A stretch of DNA of 6,660 nt from Actinomycetota bacterium (lineage in GTDB: Bacteria; Actinomycetota; Thermoleophilia; Gaiellales; Gaiellaceae): assembly GCA_003170995.1 (NCBI GenBank), contig PMXT01000019.1:1-6660 (forward strand). Reading direction: 5' to 3'. The notes beneath the pieces are model-generated. The model did no database searches, was not told the origin of the DNA, and worked only from the letters and a program-made list of their open reading frames with translations. The first letter of the stretch is position 1. Each line of letters starts with the position of its first letter. This document shows positions 1 to 5,753 of this stretch, piece after piece. The translations under genes were made by a program, and so were the position numbers.

Positions 1-75
1 AATGAAGACCCGTCGACTGGGTGTGGTCGGTGGATGCGAGACAAAGACGAAGTGTCGCGCCGCCGAGCGCGGCCA

Positions 76-122
76 GTGGGTGGAGTGCTTCGTTTCGTTT
101 GGCGCTCTAGCAACCCACCCAC
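76..122. repeat. Imperfect inverted repeat in the left non-coding stretch
   Basis: GTGGGTGG (76-83) is the exact reverse complement of CCACCCAC (115-122), with 31 bases between them. Inside, 84-89 can pair with 101-106 if two G-U wobbles are allowed, which fits plus-strand RNA better than minus-strand RNA. There is no T tract on either side. It lies about 100 bases downstream of the small gene that ends the minus-strand operon, so it could be a weak terminator, a processed stem or chance. The rest of 1-222 shows only very short start-to-stop frames on the minus strand and a plus-strand frame that is antisense to the small gene. Confidence 0.2.
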
Positions 123-222
123 GGGGCGGGGAACGGTATCGAGAAGAAGTGCACTAGAAAGTGTCGACTTCGCGCCGGAAGAACATCGCGACGTCGAGTG
201 CGAGGTCGGGAAGTCGAGGGTT

Positions 223-423
223 CTACAAAAGGATCTCGGCGGCCGTCTCGTGGCAACAGCCGCGCAGAATGAGCTCGACCGCGCGATGGAGATCGATCTC
301 GCTATGTGCCAGATGCTCGGCCAGCGACAGCGGGTATCCGGCCTCGATGAGTACGTGCAGCCTCCAGCTGGCAACCCTGGCTTGCTCGCCATCGACCTCG
401 ATTGTTCTCGTCGGCTCCACCAT
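223..423 (-). CDS. Small conserved-looking protein of unknown function (66 aa)
   Basis: I do not recognise a named domain. The product is a short, soluble, acidic protein. It begins with a beta-like stretch (TRTIEVDGEQARVASW, residues 5-20) and continues as probable helices: HVLIEAGYPLSLAEHLAH (23-40) and DLHRAVELILRGC (44-56). It has a Cys pair at 56-57 and no membrane segment or signal peptide. The ATG at 421-423 is the only good start; a GTG follows as codon 2. No strong ribosome site precedes it. It is the last gene of the minus-strand operon, 66 bases after the flippase-like gene, so it is probably expressed from the same transcript. Its composition matches its neighbours. I believe similar short proteins occur in Thermoleophilia-type actinobacteria, but that is from memory. 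Its coding status is supported by protein-like composition and operon position. Longer frames antisense to it look like shadows. Confidence 0.7.
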   Translation of the reverse strand: MVEPTRTIEVDGEQARVASWRLHVLIEAGYPLSLAEHLAHSEIDLHRAVELILRGCCHETAAEILL

Positions 424-489
424 TCGAAACGAATCCCGTGTAGCGCAGTTTGACGAAGCCGGCGGCTGGTACCGATGGGAGCGCTTTAC

Positions 490-1554
490 TCACCGTTCGG
501 GTCGAGCGCGCCGGACTTTTTCCGCACGCAACCTGCCCCGTCTCGGCGTCCTTCCCAGATCGACCTGACCGGGCTCTGGCATCTCCTTCAGAGTGGCATA
601 GGTCAGGCCCTCTCGGGCCAGGAAGACCATGCCGATCCCTATCCCGACCGAGGCTTCGATCGCCTGCAAGCCGACGCCGAAGGCCACGCCATGGGCATAG
701 GCGACACCATAGGAGAGGAGCGGCGCCGCCACAGCGGCCTGGTACAGACCCACATTCCCAGGCCAGAGCGGGAAGATTGTCGCGACGTTCAGAAGCAGTA
801 GAACGATCCCAGCCGCCGCGAGCGGCGCGTGGATGTTGAACGCTCGCATGGCCGTGAAGACCGCCAACAGCTGCAGCGCCCAGCCGACGAACTGAAAAGC
901 GACCGCGACCGCGGCAGCGAGCGGCGCGTGCATCACGCCGAGGCCTTGACGGGCCATTGCTATTAGCCGGCGCACGGGACCAACCCCGTCCAGCGGCGAG
1001 CGCCCTTGTCGACGAGCGCTCAAGACGGCTAGCACGAACAACGCCAGTCCGACGACCACGAACAGCTCCACTGTTGTCACGGCCCACTGGGGCAGGCGGG
1101 CGGTCAAGAACACGAACACGATCAACCCGAGCACCGGAAAGAGATCGAAAACCCGGTGAGCGAAAACCGTCCCCAGCAGAGTCGCCCAAACCCCCTTCCT
1201 CTTTCCGAAACGCCGCGTCAGCACGGCCACCCTGGCCACCTCCCCGATTCGGCCCGGCAGCACGGCGTTCGCGAACAACCCGACCGAGAAGGCCGAGATG
1301 ACCGCGCGATAGCCCGGCCGCGGCGGCTCCACGGCTTGATCGATAACGGTTTTCCAGGCCAGCGCACGGGCGACGATAGAGAGGAAGTTCAGAGCTAGAG
1401 CCACGCCGACCCATCCCCACACCACCGAATCGAACGTGGAAGCGAGCTGCGACCAATCGGGGCCGTGCAGCCAGAGCGAGACCCCACCTCCGATCAAGAG
1501 CGCGAGCGCCACAGCGGCCGTAATGGCGAGCTTCGTCTTGCCGGGCACTCTCAC
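490..1554 (-). CDS. Flippase-like integral membrane protein, LPG-synthase-TM / UPF0104 family
   Basis: This 354-residue protein has about eight hydrophobic segments, roughly at residues 8-28, 44-62, 84-100, 124-150, 160-180, 210-236, 245-262 and 285-312. It ends in an Arg/Lys-rich tail (from about 335) that is probably cytoplasmic. Family hallmarks are NAVLPGRIGEVARV (96-109) and FPLWPGNVGLYQAAV (261-275), matching the LPGR.GE and P.PGN.G signatures of the membrane half of lysyl-phosphatidylglycerol synthase and of AglD/UPF0104 proteins. The soluble aminoacyl-transferase half of MprF is absent, so it should not be an aminoacyl-lipid synthase. Members of this size are thought to move or handle lipid-linked substrates; the substrate here is unknown. 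The start is GTG at 1552-1554. It overlaps the TGA of the upstream glycosyltransferase (shared bases GTGA), so translation is probably coupled. It likely acts on the lipid made by that enzyme (inference). Confidence 0.9.
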   Translation of the reverse strand: MRVPGKTKLAITAAVALALLIGGGVSLWLHGPDWSQLASTFDSVVWGWVGVALALNFLSIVARALAWKTVIDQAVEPPRPGYRAVISAFSVGLFANAVLPGRIGEVARVAVLTRRFGKRKGVWATLLGTVFAHRVFDLFPVLGLIVFVFLTARLPQWAVTTVELFVVVGLALFVLAVLSARRQGRSPLDGVGPVRRLIAMARQGLGVMHAPLAAAVAVAFQFVGWALQLLAVFTAMRAFNIHAPLAAAGIVLLLLNVATIFPLWPGNVGLYQAAVAAPLLSYGVAYAHGVAFGVGLQAIEASVGIGIGMVFLAREGLTYATLKEMPEPGQVDLGRTPRRGRLRAEKVRRARPER

Positions 1555-2702
1555 GACTTCGCTGTCGTGTTGGTATCGAAACGGCCCTCGATTGCGAGCT
1601 CGTAGATCGAAAGCAGGCGCTTGGCGATGTCGCGCCAGTCGTAGCGCTCGCGAGCAATCTCCCTCGCGGCTTCGCCCATCCGCCGCCGTCGCGACTCGTC
1701 CTCCAGCAACCCGATCACCGCCTGCTCGAGCGCCTCGGCGTCACCTGGCGGTACGGCCACGCCCGCGCGCTCGTCCAAGACCTCGCGATAGCCGGGAATA
1801 TCCGAGGCAACCACTGGCGTCGCGCAGGCGTAGGCGCGCGTCAGCACCATGCCGAAGCTCTCACCGCCTAGCGAGGGGGCGACCAGCAACTTCGCACTCG
1901 CCAGCTCGGCCGTCAGCTCCTCCTCACTCAGAAAGCCCGGCACGTCGAGCCCCTCCTCGTGCAGCCGGTGACGAGCCAGCAGGAGGCGCACCGAAAGCGG
2001 ATCGGCGCCAATCACTCGCAAGGTAGCTCCCGTGCGCCGGTGGATCTCGGGCCAGGCGCGCAGCAGCGTCAGAAGACCCTTGCGCGGATCGTGCCGGCCG
2101 ATGAAGAGAATCTTCGCCTCGCGCTCTTTCACTTCGGCCCGCTCGGGAATGAGAATCCCGTTTGGGACGATCTCGTAGTGGCCCGGCGCCCAGCGGCTAG
2201 CCGAAGCTCGCGCCCGCTCGGAAACCGCGATACGAGCGTCGAGGCGGTCGAGCAGCTGGCCCCAAAGCGGCATACCGAATTTCATCCAGCGGAGATCGCC
2301 GGAAGCATGGAAGGTCGCGACGGTCGTGCAGCGAGCGAGCGCGAGGGCGATAACGGCGATCGCCGGCGTCATCGGCTCGTGCACGTGGAGAACGTCGAAA
2401 CGCTCGCGCTCTAGAACTCTTTTCATCCGCGAGTAGACGGCAGGGCTGAGAACGATGTTCGGAAGTGAGTCATTCGCCGGCACGATCACCGAGCGGCCGA
2501 CGGAAATCACATCCGGCGGCGGCGGATCGTGGCGGCCGCTGCGCGGGTGGAGGATGCGCGTGAGCTTGCCGGGCGGGTCGTGGCCGGTGATCGTCCGAGT
2601 CTCGACCCCAAGCTGGCGCAGAGCGTCAGCCTGGTTCTGGGCATGTTCGAGCACGCCTCCCCAGTACGACCACGAATACGGCACGATAATCCCGACCTTC
2701 AT
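1551..2702 (-). CDS. GT4-family glycosyltransferase, PimA-like
   Basis: This is a complete GT-B fold enzyme of 383 residues, the usual length for the family. The N-terminal domain has the glycine-rich acceptor loop YSWSYWGGVLEHA (9-21), LHVHEP (105-110) and ATFHAS (129-134). The C-terminal donor domain has LFIGRHDPRKGL (199-210), with Arg203 and Lys208 in the usual phosphate-binding places, then GGESFGMVL (279-287) and TPVVASDIPGYREV (295-308). The N-terminal layout resembles PimA, which transfers mannose from GDP-mannose to phosphatidylinositol at the inner membrane face; donor and acceptor here are not proven. It is odd that the second Glu of the EX7E motif is Arg289. The frame stays open upstream to 2759, but the ATG at 2700-2702 is preferred because MKVGIIVPYS is the first beta strand. 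It is the first gene of the minus-strand operon and overlaps the next by 4 bases. Confidence 0.92.
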   Translation of the reverse strand: MKVGIIVPYSWSYWGGVLEHAQNQADALRQLGVETRTITGHDPPGKLTRILHPRSGRHDPPPPDVISVGRSVIVPANDSLPNIVLSPAVYSRMKRVLERERFDVLHVHEPMTPAIAVIALALARCTTVATFHASGDLRWMKFGMPLWGQLLDRLDARIAVSERARASASRWAPGHYEIVPNGILIPERAEVKEREAKILFIGRHDPRKGLLTLLRAWPEIHRRTGATLRVIGADPLSVRLLLARHRLHEEGLDVPGFLSEEELTAELASAKLLVAPSLGGESFGMVLTRAYACATPVVASDIPGYREVLDERAGVAVPPGDAEALEQAVIGLLEDESRRRRMGEAAREIARERYDWRDIAKRLLSIYELAIEGRFDTNTTAKS

Positions 2703-2710
2703 CGCTTCGA

Positions 2711-2716
2711 ACCCTA
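2711..2716 (-). promoter_or_regulatory. Possible -10 element (TAGGGT) of the glycosyltransferase operon
   Basis: On the minus strand TAGGGT fits the TANNNT consensus and is followed by eight bases and then the ATG at 2702. With the usual 6-8 base distance from -10 to transcription start, the RNA would begin at or within a couple of bases of the start codon. No clear -35 box or purine-rich ribosome site is seen. This is inferred from spacing alone. Confidence 0.3.
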
Positions 2717-2779
2717 ACCGAGAGAAAGAGCACCCAGCGCCGCCGCTAGCGAAAGTCACCTCAGTGAGAGGGGAGAAAA

Positions 2780-2806
2780 TACTCCGTCGAATACGCCCTC
2801 GGAGTA
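2780..2806. promoter_or_regulatory. Seven-base inverted repeat, candidate operator
   Basis: TACTCCG (2780-2786) and CGGAGTA (2800-2806) are exact reverse complements with 13 bases between them. The arm centres are 20 bases apart, about two helical turns, which suits a protein dimer bound on one face of the DNA. It lies between the divergent glycosyltransferase operon and the small LuxR gene, 37 bases before the latter's ATG and just upstream of its presumed promoter. A hairpin in RNA is another reading, but the long loop makes that weaker. Which regulator binds is not known. Confidence 0.3.
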
Positions 2807-2830
2807 CTTCCTACAGCTCCCGCGGGGCTT

Positions 2831-2836
2831 TAGGCT
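2831..2836 (+). promoter_or_regulatory. Possible -10 element (TAGGCT) of the small LuxR gene
   Basis: TAGGCT fits TANNNT and ends seven bases before the ATG at 2844. TTCCTA at 2808-2813 sits 17 bases upstream and matches the TTGACA box at only three positions. The bases just before the ATG (CGCGGTC) contain no Shine-Dalgarno sequence, so a transcript starting at or next to the ATG is plausible. Confidence 0.3.
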
Positions 2837-2843
2837 CGCGGTC

Positions 2844-3107
2844 ATGCATCTCCAGCTCATCCGCACGTCGCCGGCGATCACCGATCGACAGCGGCAGATC
2901 ATCGCTCTGATCGCCGCCGGCTGCTCAAACGAAGAGGTCGGGCGGCACCTCAGTATCTCGGCACGAACAGTAAAGGCGCACTGTGACACGCTTCGCCAGA
3001 AGCTCGGCGTCGAGCGGCGACGGCACATCCCAGGCGCCTACTACAGACTCACCGGCATGGATCCGTTCATGCGAGCTCTCTCCGATCCGGTTCTCCTGAG
3101 AGGGTAA
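2844..3107 (+). CDS. Free-standing LuxR-type helix-turn-helix protein (87 aa)
   Basis: Almost the whole protein is a LuxR/GerE DNA-binding domain. Residues 12-56 carry TDRQRQIIALIAAGCSNEEV, then HLSISARTVKAHCDTLRQ and KLGV, the four-helix pattern with SARTVKAH at the start of the recognition helix. There is no receiver, autoinducer or ATPase domain, so any signal must come from its amount, from a partner or from dimer exchange. After KLGV the sequence departs from the usual RT-A pattern (RRRHIPGAYYRLTGMDP) and runs about 30 residues past the domain. The ATG at 2844 is chosen because no other ATG, GTG or TTG start was found in frame upstream as far as about 2778. It is transcribed away from the glycosyltransferase operon and is followed five bases after its stop by a strong hairpin. 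It may regulate itself, the divergent operon or the LAL gene downstream; none of this is shown. Confidence 0.87.
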   Translation: MHLQLIRTSPAITDRQRQIIALIAAGCSNEEVGRHLSISARTVKAHCDTLRQKLGVERRRHIPGAYYRLTGMDPFMRALSDPVLLRG

Positions 3108-3111
3108 ACGA

Positions 3112-3141
3112 CGCGCCCGTGGCCTCGCGGTCGCGGGCGCG
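3112..3141 (+). terminator. GC-rich hairpin after the small LuxR gene
   Basis: CGCGCCCG (3112-3119) pairs perfectly with CGGGCGCG (3134-3141). The stem continues inward through 3120-3124 with 3129-3133, using two G-U wobbles, and closes on the four-base loop TCGC (3125-3128). The wobbles become A-C mismatches on the opposite strand, so the fold belongs to plus-strand RNA. It begins five bases after the TAA at 3105-3107. No U tract follows, which is common for high-GC actinobacterial stems; termination is therefore likely but unproven. An alternative pairing of GACGCG (3110-3115) with CGCGTC (3147-3152) competes with it. Confidence 0.55.
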
Positions 3142-3191
3142 CCAGACGCGTCAACGAGAACGATGCTCGTGAGCGACGATACAAAGGCGGT

Positions 3192-3197
3192 TAGTGT
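3192..3197 (+). promoter_or_regulatory. Possible -10 element (TAGTGT) of the LAL regulator gene
   Basis: TAGTGT fits TANNNT and ends six bases before the GTG at 3204. A purine stretch resembling a ribosome site, AAAGGCGG (3183-3190), lies 13 bases from the GTG, which is longer than usual, so a leaderless start fits at least as well. The TAG is also the in-frame stop that rules out any earlier start for this gene. Confidence 0.27.
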
Positions 3198-3203
3198 GCT
3201 TGC

Positions 3204-5753
3204 GTGGCCTCAGTAGAACCGATCGAGAGAGAGCGCCAGAGGCTCGAGCCGCAGCTGATCGAGCGGCCTCGCTTACTCGAGAAGCTGGACGGCTCCGATG
3301 CGCGCATAATCGCTCTGATCGCGCCGGCAGGCTTCGGAAAAACCACGCTGGCCAGACAGTGGGTCTCAGGCCACAACATCGCTCACGCTTGGTACTCGGT
3401 TGGGCCGGAAGGATTCGATGTGGCGGCGGTAGCCGCCCGGATCGCCACAGCCGTTTCAACGCTCCTCGCCGGCGCGGGCGAGCGGATGCTGACGCGGCTC
3501 AGTGTCTCGACCGGCCCCGAGGCGGAAGCCGTTCTCCTCGCGGAACTACTGGGCAAGGAGATCGCCGCCTGGCCCGCGAGCGCCCGACTCGTGATCGACG
3601 ACTACCAGGCGCTGACCGTATCGAACGCCTGTGAGCGCTTCGTCGAGACGCTGGTGCACGAGACACCGCTGCGCCTGCTGATAACGAGTCGCATACGTCC
3701 CTCCTGGGCAAGCTCACGCCTGCGCCTCTACGGCGAGCTGTTCGAGATCCGCCAAGAGGAGCTGGAGATGACGCGGGAAGAGGCGTGCCGAGTCCTCGCC
3801 CCGATCGCCAACGACGAGCAGCGTACGGAGCTGGTGCAGGTCTGCTGCGGCTGGCCGGCGGTGCTTGGTCTCGCAGCCCGCTCGCAGGGCTCGCCCCTGC
3901 CAAAGGATGCGCTCCTCCCCAGCCTCTACGACTACTTCGCCGAGGAGCTTTATCAGAGCGCGCCCCCCGATCTCCGGCGCCTCCTCTGCCAACTCTCCGC
4001 GGCGCCCAGCTTCACGAAAGACCTACTCGAGCGCCTCGGTGGAACACCGGCGCTCGAGCTCGCCGCTGCCGCCGAGCAACGCGGTTTCTCACACGCCGCC
4101 GGCGAGACTGGTGAATGGTCTCTTCACCCACTTCTTCGTATCTTTCTCGAGCACCGCCTCGACGAGCGCGCCGACCGCGTGCAGCTCATGGACGATCTCG
4201 CCGAGGCACTTCTCGCAAGCGAGCGTTGGGACGATGTCTGGCAGCTCATCCAGAATCGCGATCGCCCCGATCTCCTACCGCGCCTGATCGAGTGCTCGCT
4301 ACCGACGCTCCTCGACGGCAGCCGCGTCCCGGCCCTCGCATCATGGACCGAGTTCGGACGCGAGCGCGGGCTCGTCTCGCCACTTCTCGATCTCGCCGAA
4401 GCCGAGATCTCCTTTCTCGCCGGCGAGCACACAAAGGCGTTCGCAATCGCCACTCAAGCCACGCTCCACTTCGACGAGCATTCTCCTCTTCTATGGCGAG
4501 CACACGCCATCGCCGCCCGCAGCGCTCACTTCTCCGACCGCCTCGAGACCGGCCTCGATCATGCAAGGAGGGCTCGTTCTCTCGCCCCGAGCCAAAGTGA
4601 CGCATTTCACTGCCTCTGGACTGAGTTTCTCTGCGCTCATGAGCTCGAAAACGACGACTGCTCGTCGATACTGTCCGAACTCTCTGCGTGCCAGGATGGA
4701 CGGCCAGATACGGCGATTAGGGTGTTCCGTGCGAAATACACTCTATCGTGGTTTCTCGATTTCCCTATCGTTAAGCAAGATGATTTTGAGCGAATGCTAC
4801 CGCTTCTCGATCGTGTGCATCCACAGCTTAGTTCAAGTTTCATTGTTTGCTATAGCGACTACCTGAATCAGCTTGCTCGATACTCAGAGGCCGAAGAACT
4901 GCTCGCTGAAGCGTGGCCGTTTTTCGCCGCCCATGATCTCTTGCTCGCTTTCCCAAGTGCTTACTGCTCCCGAGCTTCGAACTTGATCGGTCTCCGTCGC
5001 TATCGTCACGCTAAGCTCTTGCTCGATGCGGCGGAGCAAGCGACGGGTTCGTCTCGCGGCTCAATTCCGACGCAAGCGCGAGCACTACGTGAGATCATCT
5101 ACTTGATAAAAGCGGACCATGTTGGCGATCTCTCCACAACGATAATAGACGGTAACGTGTCGAAGATATGGTGTGGCTTAGGTTATGCTATCGATGCTCT
5201 TAAATGCGCGTGTCGGGGAAACATCGATACATCATGCGTTTACGCTGAGAAAGCCGATGACATCACCAGATCAACCGAGACTAGAACTCTGACAGCTTTC
5301 ACACGTGCCATAATCGCTCACCGCTCGGAAACACCAGAAGTGAAACGCTTGCTCGCGGAAGCACTGCAGTTCGCTAGTACACGCGAACAATGGAATCCGT
5401 TCGTCTGGGCCTATCGAGCGTATCCTGAGCTCCTTGCCCTCGTGGCTTCGCATCCCGCGCTCGCTACCGTAGTCCAGCCCGTTCTACTTTCCGCCCACGA
5501 CGAAGGACTGGCTTCACGCTATGGCATCGAGCTACCCAGCGTCGATAGATCCCAGCCGCCCCCAGATGGGCAGCTGTCGCCGCGCGAGCGAGAGGTGCTT
5601 CGTCATGTCGCCGATGGGCTCGCTAACAAGGAGATCGCAAAAAAACTATTCATAAGTGAGGTGACCGTAAAAGTTCACCTTCGGCACATATATAAGAAAC
5701 TCGGCGTACGAAACCGCACCGAGGCCGCTTGCCACGCCGTCTACTCAGACTAG
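3204..5753 (+). CDS. LAL/MalT-type transcriptional regulator (ATPase plus C-terminal LuxR domain)
   Basis: The 849-residue protein has the size and order of large ATP-binding LuxR regulators. The N-terminal STAND-type ATPase shows Walker [10 protein letters not shown] (40-48, Lys46), Walker [12 protein letters not shown] (127-137, Asp132/Asp133), the sensor-like LLITSR (158-163) and [11 protein letters not shown] (214-224). Residues from about 290 to 780 are helical and TPR-like, presumably the signal-sensing part. The C-terminal DNA-binding domain (791-841) includes [20 protein letters not shown] and [19 protein letters not shown]. Such proteins bind ATP and an inducer, oligomerise and activate target promoters; the inducer here is unknown. 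The start is GTG at 3204, since a TAG at 3192-3194 closes the frame just upstream. GC content falls sharply in the second half (43% over 4741-4860, against 70% over 3481-3600), yet the frame is intact. TTA codons occur at 3273 and 5178. The end overlaps the convergent HD-GYP gene by 9 bases. Confidence 0.93.
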   Translation: MASVEPIERERQRLEPQLIERPRLLEKLDGSDARIIALIAPAGFGKTTLARQWVSGHNIAHAWYSVGPEGFDVAAVAARIATAVSTLLAGAGERMLTRLSVSTGPEAEAVLLAELLGKEIAAWPASARLVIDDYQALTVSNACERFVETLVHETPLRLLITSRIRPSWASSRLRLYGELFEIRQEELEMTREEACRVLAPIANDEQRTELVQVCCGWPAVLGLAARSQGSPLPKDALLPSLYDYFAEELYQSAPPDLRRLLCQLSAAPSFTKDLLERLGGTPALELAAAAEQRGFSHAAGETGEWSLHPLLRIFLEHRLDERADRVQLMDDLAEALLASERWDDVWQLIQNRDRPDLLPRLIECSLPTLLDGSRVPALASWTEFGRERGLVSPLLDLAEAEISFLAGEHTKAFAIATQATLHFDEHSPLLWRAHAIAARSAHFSDRLETGLDHARRARSLAPSQSDAFHCLWTEFLCAHELENDDCSSILSELSACQDGRPDTAIRVFRAKYTLSWFLDFPIVKQDDFERMLPLLDRVHPQLSSSFIVCYSDYLNQLARYSEAEELLAEAWPFFAAHDLLLAFPSAYCSRASNLIGLRRYRHAKLLLDAAEQATGSSRGSIPTQARALREIIYLIKADHVGDLSTTIIDGNVSKIWCGLGYAIDALKCACRGNIDTSCVYAEKADDITRSTETRTLTAFTRAIIAHRSETPEVKRLLAEALQFASTREQWNPFVWAYRAYPELLALVASHPALATVVQPVLLSAHDEGLASRYGIELPSVDRSQPPPDGQLSPREREVLRHVADGLANKEIAKKLFISEVTVKVHLRHIYKKLGVRNRTEAACHAVYSD

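Noticed and set aside
34..453. Plus-strand frame open from the left edge to 453
   Set aside because: Most of it is antisense to the small gene at 223-423, and the part over 1-222 has no protein-like pattern or start signal.
302..1657. Long minus-strand frame of 451 codons overlapping the flippase-like gene
   Set aside because: Its translation is dominated by Arg, Gly, Ala and Ser with no recognisable domain. The overlapping 490-1554 frame has clear membrane segments and family motifs, so this is a high-GC shadow frame.
2700..2712. GGGTTCGAAGCG on the minus strand, resembling a tRNA T-arm
   Set aside because: No acceptor stem, anticodon arm or D-arm can be built around it, and it lies directly before the glycosyltransferase start.
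2756..3028. Minus-strand frame opposite the small LuxR gene
   Set aside because: It is antisense to a clear helix-turn-helix domain and has no domain-like features of its own.
3154..3170. ACGAG and CTCGT small hairpin before the LAL gene
   Set aside because: Five pairs with a seven-base loop is expected by chance in such sequence, and it is not placed over a clear regulatory site.
3194..3634. Plus-strand frame starting GTG at 3194, overlapping the start of the LAL gene
   Set aside because: Arg-rich translation without motifs. The frame from 3204 carries Walker A and Walker B in the expected places.
5659..5680. AGGTGA and TCACCT inverted repeat with a 10-base spacer
   Set aside because: It lies inside the conserved DNA-binding domain coding sequence (EVTVKVHL), where codon constraint explains it well enough; only six bases per arm.
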